A DNA stretch of 63,844 bases from assembly GCA_905205995.1 (NCBI GenBank), contig CAJLFU010000005.1:1-63844 (forward strand). Reading direction: 5' to 3'. Position 1 is the first letter of the stretch. Every line of letters starts with the position of its first letter. Positions 1 to 7,836 of this stretch are shown piece after piece. This stretch comes from an uncultured Haemophilus sp. (GTDB taxonomy: Bacteria; Pseudomonadota; Gammaproteobacteria; Enterobacterales; Pasteurellaceae). Under the pieces are notes generated by a model. The model was given only the letters and a program-made list of their open reading frames with translations. It did not search any database and was not told the DNA's origin. The position numbers and the translations under genes were made by a program.

Positions 1-122
1 TCATCCGTGCGATTTTAATCTTTATTTTGACCGCACTTTCCTTTGTGATGGTTAAGCGTTACACCCAAAAACTTGACCAACAAACGGAGTTTCAGCCTAT
101 TTTATTGAGAGTGTTGTCCTAA
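1..122 (+). CDS. 3' end of a membrane protein gene (cut by window edge)
   Basis: An open frame runs from the left edge (codons from position 3) to a TAA at 120-122. The visible ~39 residues begin with one hydrophobic stretch (AILIFILTALSFVMV) followed by a basic, polar tail (KRYTQKLDQQ), which looks like the last membrane helix and cytoplasmic tail of an inner-membrane protein. Two stem-loops follow. The 5' part is outside the window, so the family cannot be named. An uptake signal (ACCGCACTT, 30-38) lies inside the coding sequence. Confidence 0.6.
   Translation, partial: IRAILIFILTALSFVMVKRYTQKLDQQTEFQPILLRVLS
30..38 (-). repeat. DNA uptake signal sequence (one of many)
   Basis: This is the first of many copies of the 9-bp Haemophilus uptake core AAGTGCGGT or its complement. 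Other copies seen include 1562, 1591, 7716, 10182, 12137, 22033, 25032, 30702, 40547, 43014, 45177, 49431, 50931, 54053, 54082, 56941 and 59177. The core biases DNA uptake during natural transformation in Haemophilus (established). Many copies occur as inverted pairs forming terminators between genes; others are inside coding regions. Confidence 0.9.
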
Positions 123-125
123 ATA

Positions 126-167
126 AAAAGAGCGGCTGAAAACAATTAAATTTTCAACCGCTCTTTT
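126..167 (+). terminator. stem-loop terminator after the left-edge gene
   Basis: Arms AAAAGAGCGG and CCGCTCTTTT (plus TGAAAA/TTTTCA, one mismatch) form a strong hairpin with T-runs on either strand. It directly follows the stop codon at 122. Confidence 0.8.
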
Positions 168-195
168 GTACTTTAAGCTTATTACTACTCGAAAG

Positions 196-227
196 AGCCT
201 ACATGAAGATGTAGGCTTTTCTTTTTT
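196..227. terminator. stem-loop between left-edge gene and potE
   Basis: Perfect 9-bp arms AGCCTACAT / ATGTAGGCT with a 4-nt loop (GAAG), followed on the + strand by TTTTCTTTTTT. It lies just past the potE stop (230), so it can act as potE terminator and as a second stop for the convergent left-edge gene. Confidence 0.75.
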
Positions 228-229
228 AA

Positions 230-1546
230 TTAAGCTTGAGATTTTTTAAGGTCAAATTTGTAAGAAACAAAACCATACAATGTCCAACCGATAAAGGTCA
301 CAATTGAACCGTATAACATCGCTTGTTCACCCGCAGCATAAAGCGCATAGATACTATAGACTGAACCAATAAAGGCAACAAGAACAGTTTTTTTGTATTT
401 TGGTTGAGGAACATTTTCAGTTTTCAACAATACGGCAAGTGCAGCCATTGAGAGCAAGTATGGAATAACGTTTGTTACTACCGCTAGGTCAACCAGCACA
501 TTGAATTGTTTATTTAATGATGGGCTGATTGTCATTAATGATAGTAATGTTTGTAACGAAGTGATGGTTACCATACCAACGATTGGTGCATCTTTGCTAG
601 TAACTTTTTTAAAGAATGCAGGGAAATAACCTTCTTCCGCTGAAGATTTGAATACTTGAGCAATAGTGAACTGCCAACCTAATAATGAACCGAAACAAGA
701 CATCACCATTAACCCCATGATGACTTTACCGATTGTTTCATCAAACATATGAGCAAAAGCTAAACCGAACGGTGCGGTTGAATTAGCAAGTTCAAGGTTA
801 GGAACAATACCTGCGATAACGTTAGTAGAAACGATATAAATTACCGCAGCCCCTAAAGTACCACCAAGTACAGCAATTGGTACGTTTTTCTCTGGATTTT
901 CAACCGCATCAGAGTTCGCACAAGCAGACTCTAACCCTAAGAATGCCCATAATGTCATTGAAATAGATACACCGATCGCTTCAAAAGTAGGCACATTGTG
1001 TGGGTTCCAAGAGTTTACATACATTGAACCATCAAACCATTTCCAACCAATGATTGAAATACCCACCACAGGAATAATTACACCCCAAATGGTGAATGAA
1101 CTGATGTTACCCGTAATTCTTGCGCCACCGAAGTTAAGAATAGTCGCAAGCCAAAGAGTGAAGATCGTCCATAATGCAATAGAAAGTGGAGAAAGGGTTG
1201 CACCGAGGAACTCAGAACCATAACCTACAGCAGAAATCGCAATCGCAGTATTCGCAATAACTAATGACACACCATAAGTATAGTTTGCCATGAAGTTACC
1301 AGCTTTACCGAAAGAGTATTCAGCATAGCCACCCATACCACCGGATTTTCTACTAAACATACCACATTGTGCGAATGCATAAGCTAAGGCTGTTGAACCA
1401 ACTGCGGTTACAAGCCAAGAAACGATAGAAATAGTCCCAATTTCGGCTAATTTGGTCGGTAACATAATGATACCAGAACCCATCATATTAACCATGGTCA
1501 GAATGGTGAGTTGAACCACACCAATTTTATTACTTTTAGCACTCAT
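230..1546 (-). CDS. potE: putrescine-ornithine antiporter PotE
   Basis: The 438-residue protein matches the length of E. coli PotE (439) and has about 12 hydrophobic helices. The N-terminal region VNMMGSGIIMLP is the characteristic APC-superfamily helix-1 signature. PotE exchanges extracellular ornithine for intracellular putrescine across the inner membrane, the transport half of acid-induced ornithine decarboxylation. It lies downstream of speF on the same strand, separated by ~105 bp containing an uptake-signal hairpin, and matches the speF-potE operon of E. coli. The ATG is preceded by a purine-rich AAGGAG-like site. Confidence 0.93.
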   Translation of the reverse strand: MSAKSNKIGVVQLTILTMVNMMGSGIIMLPTKLAEIGTISIVSWLVTAVGSTALAYAFAQCGMFSRKSGGMGGYAEYSFGKAGNFMANYTYGVSLVIANTAIAISAVGYGSEFLGATLSPLSIALWTIFTLWLATILNFGGARITGNISSFTIWGVIIPVVGISIIGWKWFDGSMYVNSWNPHNVPTFEAIGVSISMTLWAFLGLESACANSDAVENPEKNVPIAVLGGTLGAAVIYIVSTNVIAGIVPNLELANSTAPFGLAFAHMFDETIGKVIMGLMVMSCFGSLLGWQFTIAQVFKSSAEEGYFPAFFKKVTSKDAPIVGMVTITSLQTLLSLMTISPSLNKQFNVLVDLAVVTNVIPYLLSMAALAVLLKTENVPQPKYKKTVLVAFIGSVYSIYALYAAGEQAMLYGSIVTFIGWTLYGFVSYKFDLKKSQA

Positions 1547-1561
1547 AATTTATACTCCTTA

Positions 1562-1602
1562 AAGTGCGGTCAAAAAATCCGATGTTTTTAACCGCACTTT
1601 TT
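1562..1602. terminator. uptake-signal hairpin between speF and potE
   Basis: Inverted uptake cores (AAGTGCGGT at 1562-1570, ACCGCACTT at 1591-1599) extended by AAAA/TTTT pairing form a stem-loop inside the speF-potE operon. It may lower potE expression relative to speF; the T-run is stronger on the + strand, so termination of the speF message is probably partial. Confidence 0.6.
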
Positions 1603-1651
1603 TTGTTTGTGCCGAGAGGGTTATAAGGAAAAACCTCATAACCACACTTTA

Positions 1652-3814
1652 TTAATAGTCAGTTAAAACATAGCCATATGCACGAGTACGTCCATCAGGG
1701 TCTTTTTGTAAGTAAACCCCTTGGATTTCAGGTGCGAAACCAGGTAATGTGTTGATACCTTCTTCTAATGCAAGGAAGTATTTTTGTGCAGTTGGACTCC
1801 ATCTTTCCCCTGGAACCACACATAACACACCTGGAGGATAAGGTAATGCACCTTCCGCAGCTACGCGACCAACAATGTCAGTTAATGCAACAAGTTCAAC
1901 TTTGTTACGAACGAATTCAATATTCGCATCGTGTGGATTTAACGCATATTCCGGTAATGTTGCTTTGCGGAATAGGTCTTTTTGAAGTTGTTTTACATTG
2001 CGGCTTACATAAAGGTCATGCATTTCTTGGCATAATTGACGGATTGTGTAGCCTTTGTAGCGGTCTTCGTTGTTTTTGTACACAGTTGGCAATACATCTT
2101 TTAATAAAGAGTTTTGTTTAATGTGTTTTTCGAACAAGGCGATTTGAGCTACCAATGTTTGCATTTTGGTAAGGGTTTCTGCTGGAGTGAGCAAGAATAA
2201 GATAGAGTTCAAGTCACATTTTTCCGGAATAATACCGTTTTCACGTAAGTAGTTTGCAAGAATGGTTGCTGGAATACCAAAGTCTTCATATTCGCCACTT
2301 TCTAAGCTGATACCTGGAGTGGTAAGCAAGAATTTACATGGGTCAACGAAGTATTGCTCATCTGCATAGCCTTCAAATTTATGCCATGTATCAGTTGGGT
2401 GGAATTTGAAGAACTCGAGGTTGGTTGCGATTTCTTCTGTGTCATAATCTTGCCATTTTTTACCTTTTACTGTAGTAGGGATGAATGGGCGGATTAAGTC
2501 ACAATGATTCAACACTAACTTACGTGCTTCGATACCCACTTTCACACATTCATGCCATAAGCGAAGACCAGCTTCACTACCTTGGATTTTCGCGTTCACA
2601 TCTAGTGTTGCAAACAATGGATAGAACGGACTGGTTGAAGCATGTAACATGAAGGCATTATTGAAACGTTTATGGTTTACATAACGATCTTGGCCTTTGA
2701 TATGTTTATCTTTTTTATGGATTTGTGAAGCTTGTGAGAAACCAGCTTGTTGTTTGTGAACAGATTGTGTCACTAAAATACCAGGGTCATTTTCATTTAA
2801 TTCAAGCAATAATGGAGAGCAATCTTTCATCATCGGAATGAATTGTTCATAACCTACCCATGCTGAGTCGAATAAGATGTAATCACAAAGGTGACCGATT
2901 TTATCCACAACTTGGCGTGCGTTATAAATCGTACCATCATAAGTACCTAATTGGATAACTGCTAAACGGAATGGACGTTTTTGATTTAATTTTTCAGGTG
3001 CCACTTCTTTGATTAATGATTTTAAGTAATCTTCTTCAAAACAGTGACTATCAATACCACCGATGAAACCAAATGGGTTACGTGCTGTTTCCAAGTAAAT
3101 TGGCGTTGCACCTGCTTGAATTAACGCACCGTGGTGGTTTGATTTGTGGTTGTTACGGTCAAATAACACTAAATCGCCTGGAGAAAGCACTGCGTTTAAT
3201 GCTACTTTGTTTGCAGATGAAGTACCGTTTAATACAAAGTAAGTTTTATCTGCATTAAATACTTGAGCAGCATATTTTTGTGCATCACAAGCTGCACCTT
3301 CATGAATTAACAAGTCACCTAATTTGACGTCCGCATTACAAATATCAGAACGGAAAATATTTTCACCAAAGAAATCGTAAAGGAAACGACCAGCTGGGTG
3401 TTTACGGTAGTATTGACCACCTTGGTGTCCTGGACAGTCGAAAGCGATATTACCCATTTCCACATATTCACTTAGCATTTTGAAGAATGGAGGCAACATT
3501 TTTTCTTCATAAAGTTTTGCTGCTGTTTCAATTTGACGGCTATAAAGTTTGATGTCATAACCGTTTAAATCTTGGATATGGTAAATAGAATCATAGAATT
3601 TTGGATCTACTTGTTGTTCTTCTGTTTGAACAACGAATACTGGAACGCCGAATTTTGTTGCTTGAATTCGACCGAGGTATTCTCCTACATCACTTGAACT
3701 TAATACGACAGCCGCAACATCTGTAAAGTCTGTTTTAGCAATCTCAACTAATTCTCTATTTGTAGAGAAATATTGTTCAACTTTTGGGCTATATGCAATT
3801 TTTAAGTTTGGCAT
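1652..3814 (-). CDS. speF: inducible ornithine decarboxylase SpeF
   Basis: A 720-residue PLP-dependent fold-type I decarboxylase of the large bacterial Orn/Lys/Arg group (E. coli SpeF is 732). It converts ornithine to putrescine and CO2 in the cytoplasm. The N-terminal wing domain is followed by the PLP domain with the lysine motif SVHKQQAGFSQ around residue 355, and the C-terminal domain ends GYVLTDY. The start is supported by a strong AAAGGAG site. It is preceded by a 250-nt untranslated leader and the SpeFL leader peptide, indicating ornithine-controlled expression, and followed by potE. A catabolic or acid-response role is more likely than basal polyamine synthesis. Confidence 0.95.
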   Translation of the reverse strand: MPNLKIAYSPKVEQYFSTNRELVEIAKTDFTDVAAVVLSSSDVGEYLGRIQATKFGVPVFVVQTEEQQVDPKFYDSIYHIQDLNGYDIKLYSRQIETAAKLYEEKMLPPFFKMLSEYVEMGNIAFDCPGHQGGQYYRKHPAGRFLYDFFGENIFRSDICNADVKLGDLLIHEGAACDAQKYAAQVFNADKTYFVLNGTSSANKVALNAVLSPGDLVLFDRNNHKSNHHGALIQAGATPIYLETARNPFGFIGGIDSHCFEEDYLKSLIKEVAPEKLNQKRPFRLAVIQLGTYDGTIYNARQVVDKIGHLCDYILFDSAWVGYEQFIPMMKDCSPLLLELNENDPGILVTQSVHKQQAGFSQASQIHKKDKHIKGQDRYVNHKRFNNAFMLHASTSPFYPLFATLDVNAKIQGSEAGLRLWHECVKVGIEARKLVLNHCDLIRPFIPTTVKGKKWQDYDTEEIATNLEFFKFHPTDTWHKFEGYADEQYFVDPCKFLLTTPGISLESGEYEDFGIPATILANYLRENGIIPEKCDLNSILFLLTPAETLTKMQTLVAQIALFEKHIKQNSLLKDVLPTVYKNNEDRYKGYTIRQLCQEMHDLYVSRNVKQLQKDLFRKATLPEYALNPHDANIEFVRNKVELVALTDIVGRVAAEGALPYPPGVLCVVPGERWSPTAQKYFLALEEGINTLPGFAPEIQGVYLQKDPDGRTRAYGYVLTDY

Positions 3815-4038
3815 AATGAACTCCTTTATTTATTTTTGACGTAAAGTTACCCTGCATTATTAATTTTAATAACGCAATAGATTTATTTAGAATAAAATAA
3901 TCCGCTCTAGATTTTTTATTATAAAAACTAAAGTAAGAGTATATTTATTTTAAATTAAATAAGACTAAGTTAACTTCTAAAGATATTCCTTACCTGTTCT
4001 AGGCAATGCAAAAATATTCAGAAATTAATCTGTGAAGA

Positions 4039-4073
4039 CTCTCTAAACAGAGAGAACAACTCTGTTTAGAGAG
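4039..4073 (-). promoter_or_regulatory. perfect hairpin overlapping the speFL stop codon
   Basis: Perfect 14-bp arms (4039-4052 and 4060-4073) with a 7-nt loop. On the minus strand the first arm contains the last leucine codon and the TAA of the leader peptide, so a ribosome stalled at the stop would melt it. There is no T-run after the hairpin on the minus strand, so it is more likely a folding switch or Rho-related element than a simple intrinsic terminator. About 225 nt of leader then precedes speF. Confidence 0.7.
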
Positions 4074-4173
4074 CCGTGTTGGATGGTTTATTTTGAGAAG
4101 CAAATACAGAGTATGAAAAGCAAGAACGATGCGATGGCATCATAATATGGCGTGTACGACGGATATGCGCCAT
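4066..4173 (-). CDS. speFL: ornithine-sensing leader peptide SpeFL
   Basis: The 35-codon frame starts MAHIRRTRHIM and continues with a SHRSCFSYSVF segment. E. coli SpeFL has HIRRTTHIM followed by AHRNSFDFHFFNAR; the HIRRT-HIM sensor block is nearly identical and the HR-S-F spacing is kept. In E. coli, ornithine binding by the nascent SpeFL peptide stalls the ribosome and switches on speF-potE (established). Here the peptide continues eight residues beyond the E. coli end point and stops inside a perfect hairpin. An AAAGG site lies ~9 nt before this ATG. A longer in-frame start at 4260 with its own GAGGG site would give 64 residues, so the true start is uncertain. Confidence 0.85.
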   Translation of the reverse strand: MAHIRRTRHIMMPSHRSCFSYSVFASQNKPSNTAL

Positions 4174-4303
4174 CAAAGAACGACCTTTTATCGGATTAAA
4201 CCGTAAAAGTCTCAATACTTTGGTATGGACGTATCTGTGTATATATGTACGAAGTAGCATAGAAAAATTCCCTCTTTCTATCTAAACTAACCTTTGTTGG
4301 GTA

Positions 4304-4333
4304 TATTCTCTGCTTGTGTAAATATCATGTCAA
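4304..4333 (-). promoter_or_regulatory. possible speFL-speF-potE promoter
   Basis: On the minus strand a perfect -35 box TTGACA (4328-4333) is followed after 18 nt by AGAATA (4304-4309), a weak -10. It sits ~45 bp upstream of the longer speFL start. The remaining sequence between here and argF (4334-4470) is AT-rich, with no further gene and no clear terminator. Confidence 0.4.
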
Positions 4334-4470
4334 TAATATTTTTCAAAAAATGTGATCATTATCAAAAAATAAATTTAATTTTTCATATAAAAATAAAACC
4401 ACAAAAAGCATGGGAATAAATTATTCTTAAAATAGATGATGAATAAATGTACTATTTATCGAGATCTTTA

Positions 4471-5475
4471 CTAAGCTAAACTCGCTACCATGACAGCTTT
4501 AATCGTATGCATACGATTTTCTGCTTGTTCGAATGCAATATTCATCGGCGACTCAAATACCTCTTCAGTCACTTCAATGCCATTTGCTAATTCAGGGTAT
4601 TTTTCTGCAATTTGACGACCTACTTTTGTTTCGCAGTTATGAAATGCGGGTAAGCAGTGCATGAATTTTACTTTTGGATTACCCGTACGCTTCATGAGTT
4701 CTGGCGTTACTTGATAAGGAAGCAATAACTTAATGCGTTCTCCCCAAGCTTCTAATGGCTCACCCATTGAAACCCAAACATCGGTATGCACAAAATCGGC
4801 ACCTTTTACCGCTTTATCAATATCTTCAGTTACGGTAAGGCGGGCACCACTTTCTTTAGCAAAACTTTCACACATCTCAATAAAACTTGTTTCAGGTAAT
4901 AAAGCTTTTGGGCCGCAAATACGCACATCCATCCCCAGTTTTGCTCCAATCAGTAAAAGAGAATTGCCCATGTTATTGCGCGCATCACCAATATACACAT
5001 AACTAATTTGACGAAGTGGCTTGTCACAATGTTCAATCATCGTGAGAACATCCGCGAGCATTTGTGTAGGATGAAACTCATCCGTTAAACCATTAAACAC
5101 TGGGACACTAGCATAATCTGCAAGCTCTTGCACAGTACTTTGTTTAAAGCCCCGATATTCAATCGCATCATACATCCTCCCAAGAACTCGAGCCGTATCC
5201 TTCATGCTTTCTTTATGTCCAATCTGAGATGAATTTGGATCAATGTAAGTCACTCTAGCACCTTGATCATAAGCAGCCACTTCAAAAGCACAACGAGTAC
5301 GAGTTGAGGTTTTTTCAAAAATTAATGCGATATTTTTACCTTGCAGTTTAGGTTGCTCAGTTCCCGCATATTTCGCTCGTTTTAAATCGCGGGATAAATC
5401 TAGTAAGTACTTAATTTCACGCTCTGAATGATTAACAAGACTTAATAGGTGTCTATTTTTAAGATTGAAAGCCAT
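4471..5475 (-). CDS. argF: ornithine carbamoyltransferase
   Basis: 334 residues, the same as E. coli ArgI/ArgF. It makes citrulline from ornithine and carbamoyl phosphate in arginine biosynthesis, or works in reverse in the deiminase pathway. Visible motifs are STRTR (carbamoyl phosphate loop), HPTQ, the ornithine-binding stretch DVWVSMGE and HCLP. The start at 5475 (MAFNLKN) is chosen because AAGGAG precedes it; an in-frame ATG nine codons earlier has no such site. It lies upstream of speFL on the same strand, so two enzymes competing for ornithine are neighbours. H. influenzae calls its counterpart arcB; no arcA or arcC is visible here, so the anabolic name is preferred. Confidence 0.9.
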   Translation of the reverse strand: MAFNLKNRHLLSLVNHSEREIKYLLDLSRDLKRAKYAGTEQPKLQGKNIALIFEKTSTRTRCAFEVAAYDQGARVTYIDPNSSQIGHKESMKDTARVLGRMYDAIEYRGFKQSTVQELADYASVPVFNGLTDEFHPTQMLADVLTMIEHCDKPLRQISYVYIGDARNNMGNSLLLIGAKLGMDVRICGPKALLPETSFIEMCESFAKESGARLTVTEDIDKAVKGADFVHTDVWVSMGEPLEAWGERIKLLLPYQVTPELMKRTGNPKVKFMHCLPAFHNCETKVGRQIAEKYPELANGIEVTEEVFESPMNIAFEQAENRMHTIKAVMVASLA

Positions 5476-5603
5476 AGTAATCTCCTTATCGGATGCCATC
5501 AATAAATGGCTGCCTTACTGTAAATGAAGTGATTTTTAGCGGATTGGATACCCTATTTTTGTCCCAAACGTGAAGTTTTGCAACCAAATTCAATCTCTTA
5601 TTT

Positions 5604-5619
5604 TGTGATGCATATCACA
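5604..5619. promoter_or_regulatory. CRP-binding site upstream of cpdB
   Basis: TGTGATGCATATCACA matches TGTGA-N6-TCACA perfectly. It lies between divergent argF and cpdB, 85 bp before the cpdB start, and suggests cAMP-CRP control of nucleotide scavenging. The exact -10 box is ambiguous among several TATATA-like stretches at 5635-5660. Confidence 0.85.
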
Positions 5620-5704
5620 CTTCATTTCATAACTTTATATTGCGCTTTCTTTATATATAAAAGAGCTTTAAAATCTTGCCGATTCTTATACAACAGGAGC
5701 TCAT

Positions 5705-7678
5705 ATGATCAACAGAAGAAATTTCATCCAACTTGGCGCAAGCAGCATTTTAGCGTTAAGTGCTAGCCGTTTTGCTTTTGCGAAAAGCGATACACAAGTC
5801 GATTTACGTATTGTGGCAACAACCGATATTCACAGTTTTTTAACTGACTTCGATTACTACAAAGATGCACCTACTGAGAAATTCGGTTTTACCCGTGCTG
5901 CAAGCTTGATTCGTCAAGCTCGTCAAGAGGTGAAAAACAGCGTTTTAGTTGATAATGGGGACTTAATCCAAGGTAACCCAATCGCTGACTATCAAGCAGC
6001 GAAAGGTTACAAAGAAGGCAAACCAAACCCAGCTGTAGATTGCTTAAATGCGATGAACTATGAAGTGGGCACATTAGGTAACCACGAATTTAACTATGGC
6101 TTAGACTATTTAGCCGATGCGATTAAACAAGCAAAATTCCCAATCATCAATGCTAACGTGGTGAAAGTCGGTACTGAAGAGCCTTATTTCACACCTTATG
6201 TGATTCAAACGAAAGAAGTGGTGGATAGCCAAGGTAAACCCCATAAACTAAACATTGGTTATATCGGTTTTGTGCCACCACAAATTATGGTGTGGGATAA
6301 AGCGAATTTACAAGGCAAAGTAGAAACTCGCGATATCGTGAAAACCGCTCAAAAATATGTGCCAGAAATGAAACAAAAAGGCGCAGATATTATTGTGGCA
6401 CTTGCGCATACAGGTCCATCTGATGAGCCATATCAAGAAGGTGCTGAAAACTCAGCATTCTACCTTGCTGATGTACCACACATTGATGCGATTGTTTTCG
6501 GTCACTCTCACCGTTTATTCCCGAACAAAGAGTTCGCAAAATCACCAAATGCGGATATTGCTAAAGGTACTGTGAAAGGCGTTCCTGAAAGTATGGCTGG
6601 TTACTGGGCAAATAACATCAGTGTGATCGACTTAACCCTTGCTCAACACAACGGCAAATGGTTAGTGGCTGATGGTAAAGCGGCACTCCGCCCAATTTAC
6701 GATGCTGAAAACAAAAAAGCGACCACAGAAAGTGACGCAGAATTGACCGCACTTTTAAAACCTGTACATGAAGCCACCCGTGAATTCGTAGCACAGCCAA
6801 TCGGTAAAGCTACCGATAACATGTACAGCTACTTAGCCTTAGTACAAGATGACCCAACCATTCAAATTGTGAACCAAGCACAAAAAGCTTATGTTGAAAA
6901 AGTAGCACCAAGTGTTGCAGCAATGGCTGGCTTACCAATTTTAAGTGCAGGCGCACCATTTAAAGCGGGTGGACGTAAAAATGACCCTACTGGCTATACA
7001 GAGGTAAACAAAGGTGAATTAACCTTCCGTAACGCTGCAGACTTATACCTCTATCCAAATACCTTAGTTGTGGTGAAAGCAACCGGTGAAGAACTGAAAG
7101 AATGGTTAGAATGTAGTGCGGGTATGTTTAAACAAATCGACCCTACAAGTGACAAACCACAATCGTTACTTGATTGGGAAGGCTTCCGTACTTATAACTA
7201 CGATGTAATTGACGGCGTAAATTATGAATTCGACCTCACTCAACCAGCGCGTTATGACGGCGAATGCAAATTGATTAACCCGAACTCACACCGCGTGGTG
7301 AATTTAACTTACCAAGGTAAACCGGTTGATCCAAAAGCAGAATTCTTAATTGCAACTAACAACTATCGTGCTTACGGTAATAAATTCCCTGGCACTGGCG
7401 ATGCACACATTGTTTACGCTTCTCCTGATGAAAACCGTCAAATCCTTGCGGATTACATCAAAGCAGAAAGTGAAAAACATGGCCATGTAAACCCAAGTGC
7501 GGATAAAAACTGGCGTTTTGCACCAATTAAAGGTAACGATAAATTAGACGTGCGTTTTGAAACCTCGCCAAGCGAACAAGCAGCGAAATTTATTCAAGAT
7601 AATGCACAATATCCAATGAAGAAAGTTGGCACCGACGAAGTTGGCTTTGCGGTATATCAAGTCGATTTATCGAAATAA
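5705..7678 (+). CDS. cpdB: periplasmic 2',3'-cyclic-nucleotide 2'-phosphodiesterase / 3'-nucleotidase
   Basis: 657 residues (E. coli CpdB 647). The N-terminus has a twin-arginine export signal (NRRNFIQLG, then a hydrophobic stretch ending AFA), so the enzyme is probably exported folded through Tat. The metallophosphatase motifs are in order: TDIHS, GDLIQGNP, GNHEFNYG and GHSHRLF. The C-terminal 5'-nucleotidase-type substrate domain includes NNYRAYG and FPGTG. It degrades 2',3'-cyclic nucleotides and 3'-nucleotides to nucleosides for uptake. The start has an AGGAG site 5-8 nt upstream. It is a monocistronic gene behind a perfect CRP site. Confidence 0.95.
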   Translation: MINRRNFIQLGASSILALSASRFAFAKSDTQVDLRIVATTDIHSFLTDFDYYKDAPTEKFGFTRAASLIRQARQEVKNSVLVDNGDLIQGNPIADYQAAKGYKEGKPNPAVDCLNAMNYEVGTLGNHEFNYGLDYLADAIKQAKFPIINANVVKVGTEEPYFTPYVIQTKEVVDSQGKPHKLNIGYIGFVPPQIMVWDKANLQGKVETRDIVKTAQKYVPEMKQKGADIIVALAHTGPSDEPYQEGAENSAFYLADVPHIDAIVFGHSHRLFPNKEFAKSPNADIAKGTVKGVPESMAGYWANNISVIDLTLAQHNGKWLVADGKAALRPIYDAENKKATTESDAELTALLKPVHEATREFVAQPIGKATDNMYSYLALVQDDPTIQIVNQAQKAYVEKVAPSVAAMAGLPILSAGAPFKAGGRKNDPTGYTEVNKGELTFRNAADLYLYPNTLVVVKATGEELKEWLECSAGMFKQIDPTSDKPQSLLDWEGFRTYNYDVIDGVNYEFDLTQPARYDGECKLINPNSHRVVNLTYQGKPVDPKAEFLIATNNYRAYGNKFPGTGDAHIVYASPDENRQILADYIKAESEKHGHVNPSADKNWRFAPIKGNDKLDVRFETSPSEQAAKFIQDNAQYPMKKVGTDEVGFAVYQVDLSK

Positions 7679-7684
7679 CAAAAA

Positions 7685-7705
7685 AGGGCGTGCTTAGCAC
7701 GCCCT
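7685..7705 (-). terminator. terminator between cpdB and the metS/NSS operon
   Basis: AGGGCGTGC-TTA-GCACGCCCT, a perfect 9-bp stem. The T-run (TTTTTT) follows it on the minus strand, so it chiefly ends the minus-strand transporter operon but can also stop cpdB. Confidence 0.85.
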
Positions 7706-7735
7706 ACTTATTTCAAAGTGCGGTCAATTTTGACC

Positions 7736-7834
7736 TTATTTTTCTTCTTTTGGAAGTCTGATTAAAGCAAAGATCAAGCCGCCCCAAATCACAAGAAGCG
7801 CCACAATCATCATTGCAATTGCAATACCTGTCAT
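7736..7834 (-). CDS. small MetS-type transporter partner (32 aa)
   Basis: The frame reads MTGIAIAMMIVALLVIWGG, continues through one membrane helix and ends RLPKEEK. A very small single-helix protein with a WGG motif and charged end is typical of the MetS family, the small subunit of NSS-type methionine/alanine importers described in Corynebacterium (MetPS). It begins 2 nt after the stop of the large transporter gene, so translation is coupled. An uptake signal follows the stop. Family assignment is by recognition of the pattern and context. Confidence 0.8.
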   Translation of the reverse strand: MTGIAIAMMIVALLVIWGGLIFALIRLPKEEK

Positions 7835-7836
7835 CT

